DNA of 64,000 nt from an uncultured Lachnospiraceae bacterium (GCA_947626915.1 CANQUA010000003.1:1-64000); one strand, 5' to 3'; positions 17,095 to 26,070 are shown, numbered from the stretch's first letter. Numbers and translations: made by a program. Notes: generated by a model not told the origin, from the letters alone.

Positions 17095-17108
17095 GAGGAG
17101 GAGCTTTT

Positions 17109-17900
17109 ATGCTGTCACCCGCTAAAATTGCCGAGACCTACGCAGATACGGGAGCTGCCAAAGCGAAGACGCCTGTCCCTAAACTGTTCGCGCTGGCGAT
17201 GCTGGCCGGCGCTTTCATCGCGTTCGCGGCGGCGTCCACGGTGGCGGCGTCCGCGACGGTGGCGGACCCGTCCACGGCGAAAGTGGTCACGGCGCTTCTG
17301 TTCCCGGCAGGCCTTGTGATGGTCGTGCTGGCCGGAAGCGAGTTGTTCACCGGCGACTGCCTGATGGTCATTTCCGCGGCGGCGGGACGCATCACGGCCG
17401 CGGAGCTTCTGAAAACCTGGTGCGTCGTCTACCTGGGCAATCTCCTGGGCAGCGTCCTGACGGCGGCGATGGTGGTCTACGGCCACACGCCGGATCTGTT
17501 CGGCGGCGCCATGGCCCGGAGCCTGGTGAGTACGGCCGCGGCGAAAGTGTCTTTGAGTTTTACGGACGGCCTGCTGCGCGGCGTCCTCTGCAATGTGCTG
17601 GTCTGCGTCGCGGTCTGGATCGCGATCGGCGGTTCCACGGCCACAGAGAAGATCTTCGGCCTCTACCCGCCGGTCTTCCTGTTCGTGCTGGCCGGGTACG
17701 AGCACTGCGTCGCCAATATGTTTTACATCCCCGCGGGCATTTTCACCGCGGCCGAATACGGGATCGCGGCGGAGGGCCTGGGCTGGGGCAGCTTCTTCCT
17801 GAACAATCTCCTGCCGGTCACGCTGGGCAATATCATCGGCGGCGCGGGCATCGTGGGATTAGGATATTATTTCATCTATCTGCGGGGAAAAGCCCGATGA
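17109..17900 (+). CDS. Formate/nitrite transporter (FNT) family channel
   Basis: A 263-residue membrane protein of the FocA/NirC/FdhC family, pentameric channels for formate, nitrite or related small anions. Signatures are VLAGSELFTGDCL (residues 74-85, the omega-loop region), GYEHCVANMFYIP with the central gating His at 199, and LPVTLGNIIGGA near the end; six hydrophobic segments are visible. GAGGAGG lies 8 nt upstream of the start. It follows the secreted amidase gene by 14 nt and is probably cotranscribed. No formate dehydrogenase, pyruvate formate-lyase or nitrite reductase gene is near, so the cargo cannot be chosen. Confidence 0.9.
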   Translation: MLSPAKIAETYADTGAAKAKTPVPKLFALAMLAGAFIAFAAASTVAASATVADPSTAKVVTALLFPAGLVMVVLAGSELFTGDCLMVISAAAGRITAAELLKTWCVVYLGNLLGSVLTAAMVVYGHTPDLFGGAMARSLVSTAAAKVSLSFTDGLLRGVLCNVLVCVAVWIAIGGSTATEKIFGLYPPVFLFVLAGYEHCVANMFYIPAGIFTAAEYGIAAEGLGWGSFFLNNLLPVTLGNIIGGAGIVGLGYYFIYLRGKAR

Positions 17901-17910
17901 GGAGGATGCG

Positions 17911-17945
17911 GCCGCCGGCGTGCTTGCGCACGCGGCGGCTGTTTT
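17911..17945 (+). terminator. Terminator after the FNT channel gene
   Basis: GCCGCCGGCGTG (17911-17922) pairs with CACGCGGCGGC across a CTTGCG-type loop, followed by TGTTTT. Confidence 0.75.
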
Positions 17946-17954
17946 GGTTCGCAG

Positions 17955-18279
17955 GTTAGTTCCATTCACTTCCTGGATGCGATTGCCTCGTTCAAATATC
18001 AGTTTCGAGCTGCACCATTTTCCATATGCAGTAAAAGCCTGTAGTGCGTTCATGTCCATTCGGAACGCGCTGCGTTCCATTTTGGAAAAATCATGTAAAA
18101 TGCTCTCATATTGCGTAGATTTCTTGTATCGACCCCTTTTCCAAATTTTTTGTCAGTTGGCTGGAAAGCTGCTTCAATACAGATTTGCCGTACCCCGTTC
18201 TAAGGCTGCCATTCTGTTCATGCTTCACGATCATGTAGTTGATCTGCCAGTATACTTGTACCATTGCGAAATTAACTGT
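17955..18279 (-). pseudogene. Decayed YhcG/DUF1016 PDDEXK-nuclease gene (N-terminal domain)
   Basis: Reverse-strand translation gives VNFAMVQVYWQINYMIVKHE, then GYGKSVLKQLSSQLTKN, which is the DUF1016 N-terminal domain of YhcG-type nucleases. A single-base deletion near 18135 shifts the frame; after it DTRNLRNMRAFYMIFPKWN, HYRLLLHMENGAARN and YLNEAIASRK continue the same family in order. At least three in-frame stops interrupt these blocks. The C-terminal nuclease part is missing because the FNT terminator follows. The base composition is lower in GC than the neighbours, which fits acquired DNA. It is a dead gene. Confidence 0.75.
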
Positions 18280-18415
18280 GCTGCTTGTCTGCCTCCTTAT
18301 TTATTTTTTCATCCTTTGAGGTATTTTCTTCGTCTGTTTCTTCCTCGATGTATTCGTAGTCAGGAATTTTGATGCGGTGAACGGCGATTTTGCCAATGAT
18401 GGCATCAAATATCAT
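18272..18415 (-). pseudogene. Fragment of an unrecognised gene upstream of the YhcG relic
   Basis: A 47-codon frame on the same strand just before the YhcG relic. It starts MIFDAIIGKIAVHRIKIP and continues with a Glu/Lys-rich acidic tail. It reads like the C-terminal end of a larger protein and has no good ribosome site. The two frames overlap by a few bases. I do not recognise the parent protein. Confidence 0.35.
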
Positions 18416-18535
18416 TGCGGGGCAACTTTTTCTGCAAATAACAGATGATGAACTCTGAATTGTGTGGTATGATGATCGTAGTTTACGAATCCAAAATATA
18501 TTTGGTTTAAAGAAAAGCGGCAGGAGGGCTTAGAG

Positions 18536-20320
18536 ATGAATCTGGTGGATTTTATGAAGAACGTCGATTCTCTGACGGCGGAGTGCGGCAAGGAAAGTCT
18601 GGAGCGTTTCATTCATGAGACCGCGCGGACCCTGCCGGAGACCATGCGGGACGATTTTCTGCAGAAATTGAGAACCGTATCGGAAAAAGGGGACGCAGGC
18701 GCAGAGGAAGATAACGATGCTCTGGAAAAGCAGCGGGAGAGTCTGAAACTTCAGTATGACGCTATATTGGCCTCCTTGGAGGAGATCGCGTCCGGCGACT
18801 GCTATCTGCGTCAGGAATGGAATGAGGAATATGACGACTGGTACGGATCGGACGAGGAGGAGGCGTATTACACGGATCCGGACGGCGTGGCGGAACGGCT
18901 GGCCCGTGCCTGCGGATATGTTCACGCCTGTATGGATGCCGGCAATTACGGCGCGGCCGCCGGGGTCGGAAGAGAGCTTTTCGCGCTGCAGATCGCGGCT
19001 TACGGAGAATGTGGGGATGAGGAGCTGTCGCTGCGGGAGGCAGCGGGGCAGGAGCTGCTGGACGTGGATATAAAAGGGATCGCTCTGGATACGCTGTATT
19101 CCTGCTACAGGATGTTCGGGGAGGAAACGCTTCAGAAAGAGACGCTGCCGGAGGTTTTGTACGAGGTATTCTGCAATTCGGAGATCAGCGATCTGACGCT
19201 GGAGGATCTGCTGCAGCATGCGGACAGAGAGCTGGAGCATTTTGACAGCTTTTTGGGTCAATGGATCCGGTATTTGGGCGGAATGAGAGGAAAGCAGGCG
19301 GAACGTTTATACGCGGAGGCGGTCAGCCTGCTCCCGGATCTGGATGCGAAACTGCAGCACGCGCGGCGGTATGTGGTGTTTCATCCTGGGATCTATAAGG
19401 CGCTGCTGGACGGCGCTTCGGCCGCGGACGCGGAGAAAATGGCGGAGATCGGAATGGACGCCGTCCGGCAGATCGACCCCTGCTGTCTGGTCCGGGCCTG
19501 GACGGCGCTGAAAACGGCCGATTATATTCAGATCTCTTCGAAAGACAGCGCGGCCCTGGAGATGTGTTACGCGGCGGCGTTTGAGTCCGATACGAACGCG
19601 GTGAATTATCTGCGCTGCCTTTTGAACTGCGGGGATCCGGCCGCGTGCAGGGAAAAGATGCGGGCCGTGATCCGGAAATATATGGGGAAAGCCGCGTCTT
19701 TCCGTGAGGAAAACAGCTATATGGGGGAGCGTGCCGTCAATGCGCCCGACAAAAAGACGGTTTACATACTGCGGCTGCTGGACGGGGAGCTGGCGGATGT
19801 GCTGCGTGAGGGCGTCAGTGAAAAGGCGGCTTTGGGGTGGACCGGGACGTTCATGAAAGAGGGGCTGGCCTTTTTCCTGTTGTATCTGTACGAGGGGGAA
19901 CGGATGAGAGCGGGGATGGCGGCGATGCTGGAGGATACGAGGGCGGCATTCGGATTCTCCGCGGAAGAATACGGCAGAGGGCTGGCCGAAAAACCGGATG
20001 AGGACGATGCGGCGGCATTTTACGGATGCTTCCTCCGCTGGAAAAATACGGTAGTCACCGACGAGAAAGAGAAAAAGAGGATCCTGGCCCATTTGGAAAA
20101 AACGATGCAGAAAAGGGTCGCCGCAATCATGGAGGCGAACCGCAGAAATTATTACGGCGAGTGCGCGGCTTTTATCGCGGCCATCGGAGAGGTAAAGGAA
20201 TCATGGGGCGACCCCATGGCAAAGCAGCGCGTTATGGAGGAATACAGAGAGATGTATTCGAGAAGGTCGTCTTTCCGGGCGGAGCTGGAGCGGTACGGCT
20301 GGAGAAAGAATCGGAAATGA
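18536..20320 (+). CDS. Uncharacterised alpha-helical protein, 594 residues
   Basis: A long soluble protein with no signal peptide or membrane helix and no catalytic motif that I can see. It is nearly all predicted helix, rich in Ala, Glu and Leu, and reads as a repeat-type scaffold (TPR-like solenoid). A Glu/Asp/Tyr-rich acidic patch (NEEYDDWYGSDEEEAYYTD) occurs at about residues 98-116. The C-terminal segment FIAAIGEVKESWGD, with YSRRSSFRAELERYGW after it, resembles the end of uncharacterised proteins that elsewhere follow a SWIM zinc finger. Here no zinc finger is present. AGGAGGG lies 9 nt before the start. It stands alone between the nuclease relic and the Rrf2 gene. Confidence 0.8.
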   Translation: MNLVDFMKNVDSLTAECGKESLERFIHETARTLPETMRDDFLQKLRTVSEKGDAGAEEDNDALEKQRESLKLQYDAILASLEEIASGDCYLRQEWNEEYDDWYGSDEEEAYYTDPDGVAERLARACGYVHACMDAGNYGAAAGVGRELFALQIAAYGECGDEELSLREAAGQELLDVDIKGIALDTLYSCYRMFGEETLQKETLPEVLYEVFCNSEISDLTLEDLLQHADRELEHFDSFLGQWIRYLGGMRGKQAERLYAEAVSLLPDLDAKLQHARRYVVFHPGIYKALLDGASAADAEKMAEIGMDAVRQIDPCCLVRAWTALKTADYIQISSKDSAALEMCYAAAFESDTNAVNYLRCLLNCGDPAACREKMRAVIRKYMGKAASFREENSYMGERAVNAPDKKTVYILRLLDGELADVLREGVSEKAALGWTGTFMKEGLAFFLLYLYEGERMRAGMAAMLEDTRAAFGFSAEEYGRGLAEKPDEDDAAAFYGCFLRWKNTVVTDEKEKKRILAHLEKTMQKRVAAIMEANRRNYYGECAAFIAAIGEVKESWGDPMAKQRVMEEYREMYSRRSSFRAELERYGWRKNRK

Positions 20321-20345
20321 TCCGTTCCGCCCGGATGAAAGAACG

Positions 20346-20777
20346 TCAGATCACATAATCATTGCCATCCTCGCCGCGGCGCATCAGATCGGCGACGGTG
20401 ACCCCGTCGAGGTAATCGGCGATGCGGGTATTTAATTCCTGCCACAGGGGCAGCGTCCGGCAATAGGACATCCTGGGGCAGGGGGTGGAGTTCTCTTCCA
20501 GGCAGGCGACCGGGGCCAGGGTACCTTCGGTGAGGCGCAGGATCTCTCCTGCCGTGTAGGATTCCGGCCGCCGCGTCAGACGGTAGCCGCCGCCTTTGCC
20601 GCGCACGCCGGTCAGGAGCCCGTGCTGCACGAGGATCTTCAGGATCCCTTCCAGATATTTTTCCGATATATCCTGTCTGTCCGCCGTTTCTTTTAACGGC
20701 ACGAATGTGTCGCCCTGGTTCTCGGCCAGGTCGATCATGACCCGCAGGGCGTAGCGCCCCTTTGTTGAAATCAGCAT
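20346..20777 (-). CDS. Rrf2-family regulator, probable cysteine-metabolism repressor
   Basis: A 143-residue winged-helix protein of the Rrf2 family (IscR, CymR, NsrR). MLISTKGRYALRVMIDLAE at the start and ISEKYLEGILKILVQHGLL with VRGKGGGYRLTRRP are diagnostic. Three Cys near the C-terminal third (CLEENSTPCPRMSYC) are spaced like the cluster-binding Cys of IscR, so it may carry an Fe-S cluster; classical CymR lacks them. The start at 20777 follows AAAGGAG. It is divergent from cysK. One of two near-identical boxes overlaps its own promoter and the other lies in the cysK leader, so it probably represses both. Confidence 0.88.
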   Translation of the reverse strand: MLISTKGRYALRVMIDLAENQGDTFVPLKETADRQDISEKYLEGILKILVQHGLLTGVRGKGGGYRLTRRPESYTAGEILRLTEGTLAPVACLEENSTPCPRMSYCRTLPLWQELNTRIADYLDGVTVADLMRRGEDGNDYVI

Positions 20778-20868
20778 ATCGTTTCTCCTTTGGCATATCG
20801 CCGGTTCTGCCTGCATATCGTGTGAATGGTCCGGCAACGGGTTCTGGCGTTGCATCATCCTAAATCCT

Positions 20869-20897
20869 ATTATACTATATGGTAAGTGGGTAATCAA
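20869..20897 (-). promoter_or_regulatory. Promoter of the Rrf2 regulator gene
   Basis: Reverse-strand TTGATT (20892-20897), 17-nt spacer, TATAAT (20869-20874). The operator box at 20883-20894 covers part of the spacer and the -35 element. Confidence 0.75.
20883..20894 (+). promoter_or_regulatory. Rrf2 operator box 1
   Basis: TAAGTGGGTAAT, identical in 11 of 12 positions to the box at 20976-20987. It overlaps the Rrf2-gene promoter and lies 35 bp upstream of the cysK -35 element. Confidence 0.6.
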
Positions 20898-20928
20898 TAA
20901 AAGAGTTCAAAAAAATCCAAAAGAGCTA

Positions 20929-20957
20929 TTGACAAAGTGGGAGTGCAAGCGTATAAT
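20929..20957 (+). promoter_or_regulatory. Promoter of cysK
   Basis: TTGACA (20929-20934), 17-nt spacer, TATAAT (20952-20957), full consensus. Confidence 0.88.
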
Positions 20958-20975
20958 CCCCATAAACATATCAGA

Positions 20976-20987
20976 TAAGTAGGTAAT
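20976..20987 (+). promoter_or_regulatory. Rrf2 operator box 2
   Basis: TAAGTAGGTAAT just downstream of the predicted cysK transcription start and 4 nt before its AGGAGG, a position suited to blocking initiation or elongation. Confidence 0.6.
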
Positions 20988-21003
20988 TACAGGAGGTAAT
21001 CAT

Positions 21004-21933
21004 ATGAGCCGTATCTACACATCCGCGGATCAGCTGATCGGCGGCACGCCGCTTCTGGAACTGGCGCACATGGAAAAAGAGGAGGGGCTGAAAGCGCGCA
21101 TCCTGGCGAAGCTGGAGTATCTGAATCCGGCCGGGTCGGTCAAGGACCGGATCGCCAAAGCCATGATCGACGACGCGGAGGCCAGAGGCGTTCTGAAACC
21201 CGGTTCCGTCATTATCGAACCGACGTCCGGCAATACAGGCATCGGCCTGGCGTCGGTGGCGGCTGCCAGGGGCTACCGTATCATCATCGTGATGCCGGAG
21301 ACCATGAGCGTCGAGAGGAGGCAGCTGATGAAAGCCTACGGCGCGGAGCTGGTCCTGACCGAGGGCGCCAAGGGCATGAAAGGGGCCATTGCGAAAGCCG
21401 ACGAGCTGGCGGCGGAGATTCCCGGCAGCTTCGTTGCGGGACAGTTCGTCAATCCCGCGAACCCCCAAGCGCATCGGGAGACGACGGGACCGGAGATCTG
21501 GAACGATACAGACGGAAAGGTGGATATCTTTGTAGCCGGCGTCGGGACCGGGGGCACGATCACCGGCGTGGGCGAGTATCTGAAGTCCCAAAATCCGGAT
21601 GTGAAGGTGGTGGCCGTGGAGCCGTCCGCTTCTCCGGTTTTGAGCAAGGGCGTCGGAGGTTCCCACAAGATCCAGGGCATCGGCGCGGGCTTTGTGCCGG
21701 AAGTGCTGAACACGGGCGTTTATGACGAGATCATCGCCGTGGATCATGAAGACGCGTTCGCGGTGGGCAAAAAAATCGGACGGACGGAAGGCGTGCTGGT
21801 AGGCATTTCTTCCGGCGCGGCGGCCTGGGCGGCGATCCAGCTGGCGAAGCGGCCGGAGAACGAGGGGAAAACCATCGTTGTGCTGCTGCCGGACACGGGC
21901 GACCGGTATCTGTCTACGCCGATGTTTGAGTAG
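21004..21933 (+). CDS. cysK: Cysteine synthase (O-acetylserine sulfhydrylase)
   Basis: A 309-residue PLP enzyme that makes L-cysteine from O-acetylserine and sulfide. The PLP Lys is K47 in [11 protein letters not shown]. The substrate-binding [10 protein letters not shown] loop and the phosphate-binding [10 protein letters not shown] loop are present, as is [11 protein letters not shown]. Length is normal for CysK. The start has AGGAGG 7 nt upstream. It is transcribed from a consensus promoter with an Rrf2-type box in its leader and precedes metY on the same strand, with a possible attenuator between them. No serine acetyltransferase gene lies in the window. Confidence 0.94.
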   Translation: MSRIYTSADQLIGGTPLLELAHMEKEEGLKARILAKLEYLNPAGSVKDRIAKAMIDDAEARGVLKPGSVIIEPTSGNTGIGLASVAAARGYRIIIVMPETMSVERRQLMKAYGAELVLTEGAKGMKGAIAKADELAAEIPGSFVAGQFVNPANPQAHRETTGPEIWNDTDGKVDIFVAGVGTGGTITGVGEYLKSQNPDVKVVAVEPSASPVLSKGVGGSHKIQGIGAGFVPEVLNTGVYDEIIAVDHEDAFAVGKKIGRTEGVLVGISSGAAAWAAIQLAKRPENEGKTIVVLLPDTGDRYLSTPMFE

Positions 21934-21998
21934 GGAAGAATCGGAGCATTCGCCTGGGCGGTTTTGCCTGAGCGGGTGAAAAGAAAGTAAAAATGATG

Positions 21999-22056
21999 CG
22001 CCCGGTTCCCGCGGATCGGGATTTGGGGTCCGGGCGTATTAAAGTTACGCCTTTTT
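21999..22056 (+). promoter_or_regulatory. Terminator with overlapping alternative stem between cysK and metY
   Basis: GGCGTA (22033-22038) pairs with TACGCC (22046-22051) and is followed by TTTTT, an intrinsic terminator. CGCCCGG (21999-22005) can instead pair with CCGGGCG (22030-22036), which would use part of the terminator's left arm. The two structures exclude each other, as in an attenuator. No known riboswitch core was recognised. Confidence 0.45.
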
Positions 22057-22141
22057 CGGGGGAGGCGGCGGATGGAAACGCAGGCCCGAAGAAACGATAA
22101 AACACAAGTCAAAATGAAAATAAGAAAAGAGGAAAATCAAT

Positions 22142-23428
22142 ATGAGCAAGTATAAATTTGAAACCCTGCAGCTTCATGTGGGGCAGGAACAGGCGGACCC
22201 GGCGACTGATTCGCGGGCGGTGCCGATCTATCAGACCACTTCCTACGTATTTCATAATTCCGCCCATGCGGCGGCCCGTTTCGGACTGGCGGACGCCGGC
22301 AATATCTACGGCCGTCTGACCAATTCCACCCAGGACGTGCTGGAAAAGAGAATGGCGGCCCTGGAGGGAGGCGTCGCAGCGCTGGCCCTGGCCTCCGGCG
22401 CGGCGGCCATCACCTACACGATCATGGCACTGGCGCAGCAGGGGGACCATATTGTTTCCCAGAAAACCATCTACGGCGGCAGCTACAATCTGCTGGAGCA
22501 TACCTTGTCCCAGTACGGCGTAAGTACCACTTTTGTGGATGCCCATAACCTGGAGGAGGTCGAGGGGGCGATCCGGGAGAATACGAAAGCGGTCTATCTG
22601 GAGACGCTGGGCAATCCCAACAGCGACATTCCGGATATCGACGCCATCGCGGCCATTGCCCATAAGCACGGCCTGCCCCTGGTCATTGACAATACGTTCG
22701 GCACGCCTTATCTGATCCGGCCCATCGAGCACGGCGCGGATATCGTGGTTCATTCCGCCACCAAATTCATCGGCGGCCACGGCACGACCCTGGGCGGCAT
22801 TATCGTGGATTCCGGGAAATTTGACTGGAAGGCCGGCGGCAGGTACGCGCCGATCGCCGAGCCTAATCCCAGCTACCACGGCGTGTCGTTCGTGGACGCG
22901 GCGGGACCGGCGGCGTTTGTGACCTATATCCGCGCGATCCTCCTGCGGGATACGGGCGCGACGATCTCTCCGTTCAACGCGTTTCTGCTGCTGCAGGGCG
23001 TGGAGACCTTGTCCCTGCGTCTGGACCGGCACGCGGAGAATACGAAGAAGGTCGTGGAATATCTGGCGAAGCATCCGCAGGTGGAGCGCGTGAACCATCC
23101 GTCCCTGCCGGATCATCCGGACCACGCCCTGTATGAGAAATATTTCCCCAACGGCGGAGCCAGCATCTTTACGTTTGAGATCAAGGGCGGCCAGGAGGAG
23201 GCCTACAAATTTATTGACCATCTGGAGATCTTCTCCCTGCTGGCAAACGTGGCCGATGTGAAGAGCCTGGTGATCCATCCGGCGACCACGACCCATTCCC
23301 AGCTGTCGGCGGAAGAGCTGGCGGATCAGGGAATCAAACCCAACACCATCCGCCTGTCTATCGGTACGGAGCATATCGACGACATTCTTGCCGATCTGGA
23401 AAAGGGGTTCGCGGCGGCCGCAAAATGA
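22142..23428 (+). CDS. metY: O-acetylhomoserine sulfhydrylase (O-acetylhomoserine/O-acetylserine type)
   Basis: A 428-residue PLP enzyme of the Cys/Met metabolism family that makes homocysteine from O-acetylhomoserine and sulfide. The PLP Lys is K208 in HSATKFIGGHGTT. Family blocks include YQTTSYVF, YGRLTNSTQDVLEKR and GNPNSDIPDIDAIA, and the length fits MetY rather than the shorter MetB/MetC. AAGAGG lies 8 nt upstream. With cysK it makes a sulfide-assimilation pair, so the Rrf2 regulator may govern both through one transcript. Confidence 0.92.
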   Translation: MSKYKFETLQLHVGQEQADPATDSRAVPIYQTTSYVFHNSAHAAARFGLADAGNIYGRLTNSTQDVLEKRMAALEGGVAALALASGAAAITYTIMALAQQGDHIVSQKTIYGGSYNLLEHTLSQYGVSTTFVDAHNLEEVEGAIRENTKAVYLETLGNPNSDIPDIDAIAAIAHKHGLPLVIDNTFGTPYLIRPIEHGADIVVHSATKFIGGHGTTLGGIIVDSGKFDWKAGGRYAPIAEPNPSYHGVSFVDAAGPAAFVTYIRAILLRDTGATISPFNAFLLLQGVETLSLRLDRHAENTKKVVEYLAKHPQVERVNHPSLPDHPDHALYEKYFPNGGASIFTFEIKGGQEEAYKFIDHLEIFSLLANVADVKSLVIHPATTTHSQLSAEELADQGIKPNTIRLSIGTEHIDDILADLEKGFAAAAK

Positions 23429-23524
23429 CAGGATGGCGGCGTGACCGAAAAAGACGAGAAAATGACCGCTGTTTTAGGCTATTATGACTAAAATGTAAAT
23501 TATTTAAAAAGAACTTAAAAACAC

Positions 23525-23553
23525 TGGAAAAATCCTGCGGGATGCTGTATGAT
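23525..23553 (+). promoter_or_regulatory. Weak promoter candidate for the GH51 gene
   Basis: TGGAAA (23525-23530), 17-nt spacer, TATGAT (23548-23553). The -35 element is poor, so an activator may be needed. Confidence 0.4.
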
Positions 23554-23621
23554 ATAGCATGATAAAAACAGGCGATCGATTCCGGCCGCGGGCCGGCGTT
23601 TCGGCAAGGAGGACAAGTATC

Positions 23622-25109
23622 ATGCGTATCATTATCAATGGAAACCGTTCCAAAGGAACCATCAGCAAAAACATTTACGGACATTTTGCCGAGCATCTGG
23701 GGCGCTGCATCTACGGCGGATTGTATGTAGGCGAGGATTCCGATATCCCGAACGTAAACGGTATGCGCACAGACGTAGTGGAAGCGCTGAAAGATCTGAA
23801 CATTCCGGTGCTCCGCTGGCCCGGCGGGTGCTTCGCGGACACCTACCACTGGCAGGACGGCATCGGCCCGAAAGAGAACCGCAAGACCATCGTCAATACC
23901 AACTGGGGCGGCGTGACCGAGGACAATTCCTTCGGCACCCATGAGTTTCTGGAGCTGTGCCGCCAGCTGGGCTGCGAGGCGTATATTTCCGGCAACGTAG
24001 GCTCCGGCACGGTGCAGGAATTCTCCGACTGGGTAGAATACTGCAACATGGGCGGTATTTCTCCGATGGCCAGCAAGCGCCGGGAGAACGGCCGCGAGGA
24101 GCCGTGGAACGTGAAATACTGGGGCATCGGCAACGAGGCCTGGGGCTGCGGCGGCAATATGCGGCCGGAGTTTTACGGCGATCTGTGCCGTCAGTACTCC
24201 ACTTACCTGCGCAATTACAGCGACGACCATCGGATCTTCAAGATCGCGTCCGGCGCGAACGTAGACGATTATAAATGGACCGAAACCGTGGCCAGACAGG
24301 CCGGCAGGTTCGTGGACGCGCTGTCCCTTCATTATTATACGCTGCCCAGCGACGACTGGGGCCATAAAGGCGCCGCGACCGGATTTACGGAGGAAGAGTA
24401 TTACAGCGTCCTGAGGAAGACCCTGTATATGAAGACCCTGGTGGAGAACCATGCCAATGTTATGCGGCTGGCGGATCCCAAGGGCCGTCTGGGTCTGGTC
24501 GTGGACGAGTGGGGAACCTGGTACGACGTGGAGCCCGGCACCGTTCCCGGCTTCCTCTATCAGCAGAACACCATGCGCGATGCCCTGGTGGCCGCGATCA
24601 ACCTGAACATCTTCAACGATCACTGCGATACAGTGGTTATGGCGAATATTGCCCAGACCGTCAATGTACTCCAGGCCATGGTGCTGACTGAGGGAGAAAA
24701 GATGGTCCTGACGCCCAGCTACCATGTGTTCCATATGTATAAGGGACACCAGGGCGCGAAGCAGCTGGAGACCTACGCGGAGACCCATCTGGTGGGCACG
24801 GACAAGGACAAGGCCCCGAATCTCCATGTATCGGCCAGCGAGGCGAAGGACGGGACGGTGCTTCTGACTGTGGCGAACTTAAGCGGCACGGAAGCGTCTC
24901 CCATCGAGGTGATGTGGTCCGGGATCGGCGTCCGCGGCAGCGTAGAGGGCACGGTCCTGACCGGGGCTACGGGCGATTTCAACAGCTTCGACGCGCCGGA
25001 GACCGTGAGACCCCAGACCATGCAGGGAATCTGCACGACGGCGGACGGTTTTTCCGCAGTGCTTCCCGCCTGCAGCGTGGCGGCCTTTACGATCAGGGCG
25101 GAGCAGTAA
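23622..25109 (+). CDS. Alpha-L-arabinofuranosidase, GH51
   Basis: A 495-residue glycoside hydrolase of family 51 with an (alpha/beta)8 barrel and a C-terminal beta-sandwich (about 385-495). The acid/base Glu is E172 in [11 protein letters not shown] and the nucleophile is E296 in [25 protein letters not shown] near the start is typical. It removes terminal alpha-L-arabinofuranose from arabino-oligosaccharides. No signal peptide, so it acts in the cytoplasm on imported oligomers. Start 23622 follows AAGGAGG; the frame extends upstream to 23559 without a site. It lies 8 kb before the main arabinose locus but serves the same pathway. Confidence 0.93.
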   Translation: MRIIINGNRSKGTISKNIYGHFAEHLGRCIYGGLYVGEDSDIPNVNGMRTDVVEALKDLNIPVLRWPGGCFADTYHWQDGIGPKENRKTIVNTNWGGVTEDNSFGTHEFLELCRQLGCEAYISGNVGSGTVQEFSDWVEYCNMGGISPMASKRRENGREEPWNVKYWGIGNEAWGCGGNMRPEFYGDLCRQYSTYLRNYSDDHRIFKIASGANVDDYKWTETVARQAGRFVDALSLHYYTLPSDDWGHKGAATGFTEEEYYSVLRKTLYMKTLVENHANVMRLADPKGRLGLVVDEWGTWYDVEPGTVPGFLYQQNTMRDALVAAINLNIFNDHCDTVVMANIAQTVNVLQAMVLTEGEKMVLTPSYHVFHMYKGHQGAKQLETYAETHLVGTDKDKAPNLHVSASEAKDGTVLLTVANLSGTEASPIEVMWSGIGVRGSVEGTVLTGATGDFNSFDAPETVRPQTMQGICTTADGFSAVLPACSVAAFTIRAEQ

Positions 25110-25163
25110 GCGGCGGGGATACGGCCGTTGTTTTGGAACTATTTTGGATCAGATTTACAAAAA

Positions 25164-25210
25164 AGCGGACGGGGAACCCTTGGCTGGCTCCCGGTCCGCT
25201 CTTTTATTTT
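25164..25210 (+). terminator. Terminator after the GH51 gene
   Basis: AGCGGAC plus GGGGA (from 25164) pairs with TCCC plus GTCCGCT (to 25200), followed by CTTTTATTTT. It ends inside the last codons of the convergent DUF2441-like gene. Confidence 0.75.
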
Positions 25211-25794
25211 CGCAGGTATTCCGTCAGATCGCGGATGGCCACGGCTTTCTGATCGCTGACGATCTCCCAGATCGGATGTTCAGTCTGACCGCCTTCGAAA
25301 TAGCGGCGCGCATAGCCGGCGGCGCCGGTTAGATCATCGCTTTCCCACAGATCGTCGTACGCCTGATCGAACAGGCGCATATCGTGCCGTTCCGCGTGGA
25401 CAGCCGAGAGCTCAACTTCAAATAACCGGATCCCGGCGCGCTCTGAGGCGTCCGCCCGGCCCCAGTCGATCTCAAACAGCTCGCGGCAGGCGGCGACGCT
25501 GTCAAAATAGTAATTGCTCTTTAAGCGGCAGCAGCTTTCGGGAAACTCTTTTCTGCGGATGTACTCGAAAACGCCTTCCGCCGCCCACTTGACGTAGTCC
25601 GTCTGCATATCCGCCATTCCGAACCGGTTCAAAGCCTCGCTCATAAACTTGGCGGAGAAATAGACGCTGTAAAAGCAGGTTTCGTTTTTCTCTAATGCCT
25701 GCACGAACGGCTCGGCCAGCTCCCAGTTTTTCCTGTAATTTGCGGTCAGCTCCGTATTTAAATGAAGCGTGTCGCTCATGTGGTAGACGGTCAT
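25204..25794 (-). CDS. DUF2441-like protein of unknown function
   Basis: A 196-residue soluble protein. The opening MTVYHMSDTLHLNTELT and the C-terminal YARRYFEGGQTEHPIWEIV resemble DUF2441 proteins, whose function is unknown. No catalytic motif is evident. The ribosome site is weak (GGTAA about 8 nt upstream). It is the last gene of a reverse-strand group that includes the antitoxin-like and PIN genes, but gaps are large enough for separate transcripts. Confidence 0.55.
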   Translation of the reverse strand: MTVYHMSDTLHLNTELTANYRKNWELAEPFVQALEKNETCFYSVYFSAKFMSEALNRFGMADMQTDYVKWAAEGVFEYIRRKEFPESCCRLKSNYYFDSVAACRELFEIDWGRADASERAGIRLFEVELSAVHAERHDMRLFDQAYDDLWESDDLTGAAGYARRYFEGGQTEHPIWEIVSDQKAVAIRDLTEYLRK

Positions 25795-25841
25795 TTGCGG
25801 TTACCTCGGTTTCGTTATGATCTCCATTTGCCCTGTCTGGC

Positions 25842-26069
25842 TTAAAATCTTACGGCATCCCCTGCGTAGGGATGTGATTTTTCAAACTCGGCGGCTTCCC
25901 GGCTGATTTCTTCGGGCTTTTTTGCATCAAAATATTCTCGCTGCCATTTTGTATAATCAAATCGTTCCCTTATGATAACAGAAATAAATCGTTCTGCTTC
26001 GACAACTCCCATATGATCTGTCAGACATTTCATTCCTTTATTCAAAAGTTCAACTGTACTTGCCGCCAT
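25842..26069 (-). CDS. Small protein paired with the PIN gene (antitoxin-like)
   Basis: A 75-residue protein beginning MAASTVELLNKGMKCLTDHM and ending with a Glu-rich helix and HPYAGDAVRF. It starts one base after the stop codon of the PIN-domain gene (TAAGATG), with AGAGGAG inside the PIN 3' end, so the two are translationally coupled. Its size and position fit the antitoxin of a PIN toxin, with the toxin gene first. No DNA-binding motif is obvious; FDYTKWQREYFD resembles short antitoxin tails that wrap the toxin. Function is inferred from context. Confidence 0.6.
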   Translation of the reverse strand: MAASTVELLNKGMKCLTDHMGVVEAERFISVIIRERFDYTKWQREYFDAKKPEEISREAAEFEKSHPYAGDAVRF

Positions 26070-26070
26070 C

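Noticed and set aside
21934..22141. SAM or T-box riboswitch before metY
   Set aside because: No conserved core sequences of either class were seen; only the simple alternative stems described.
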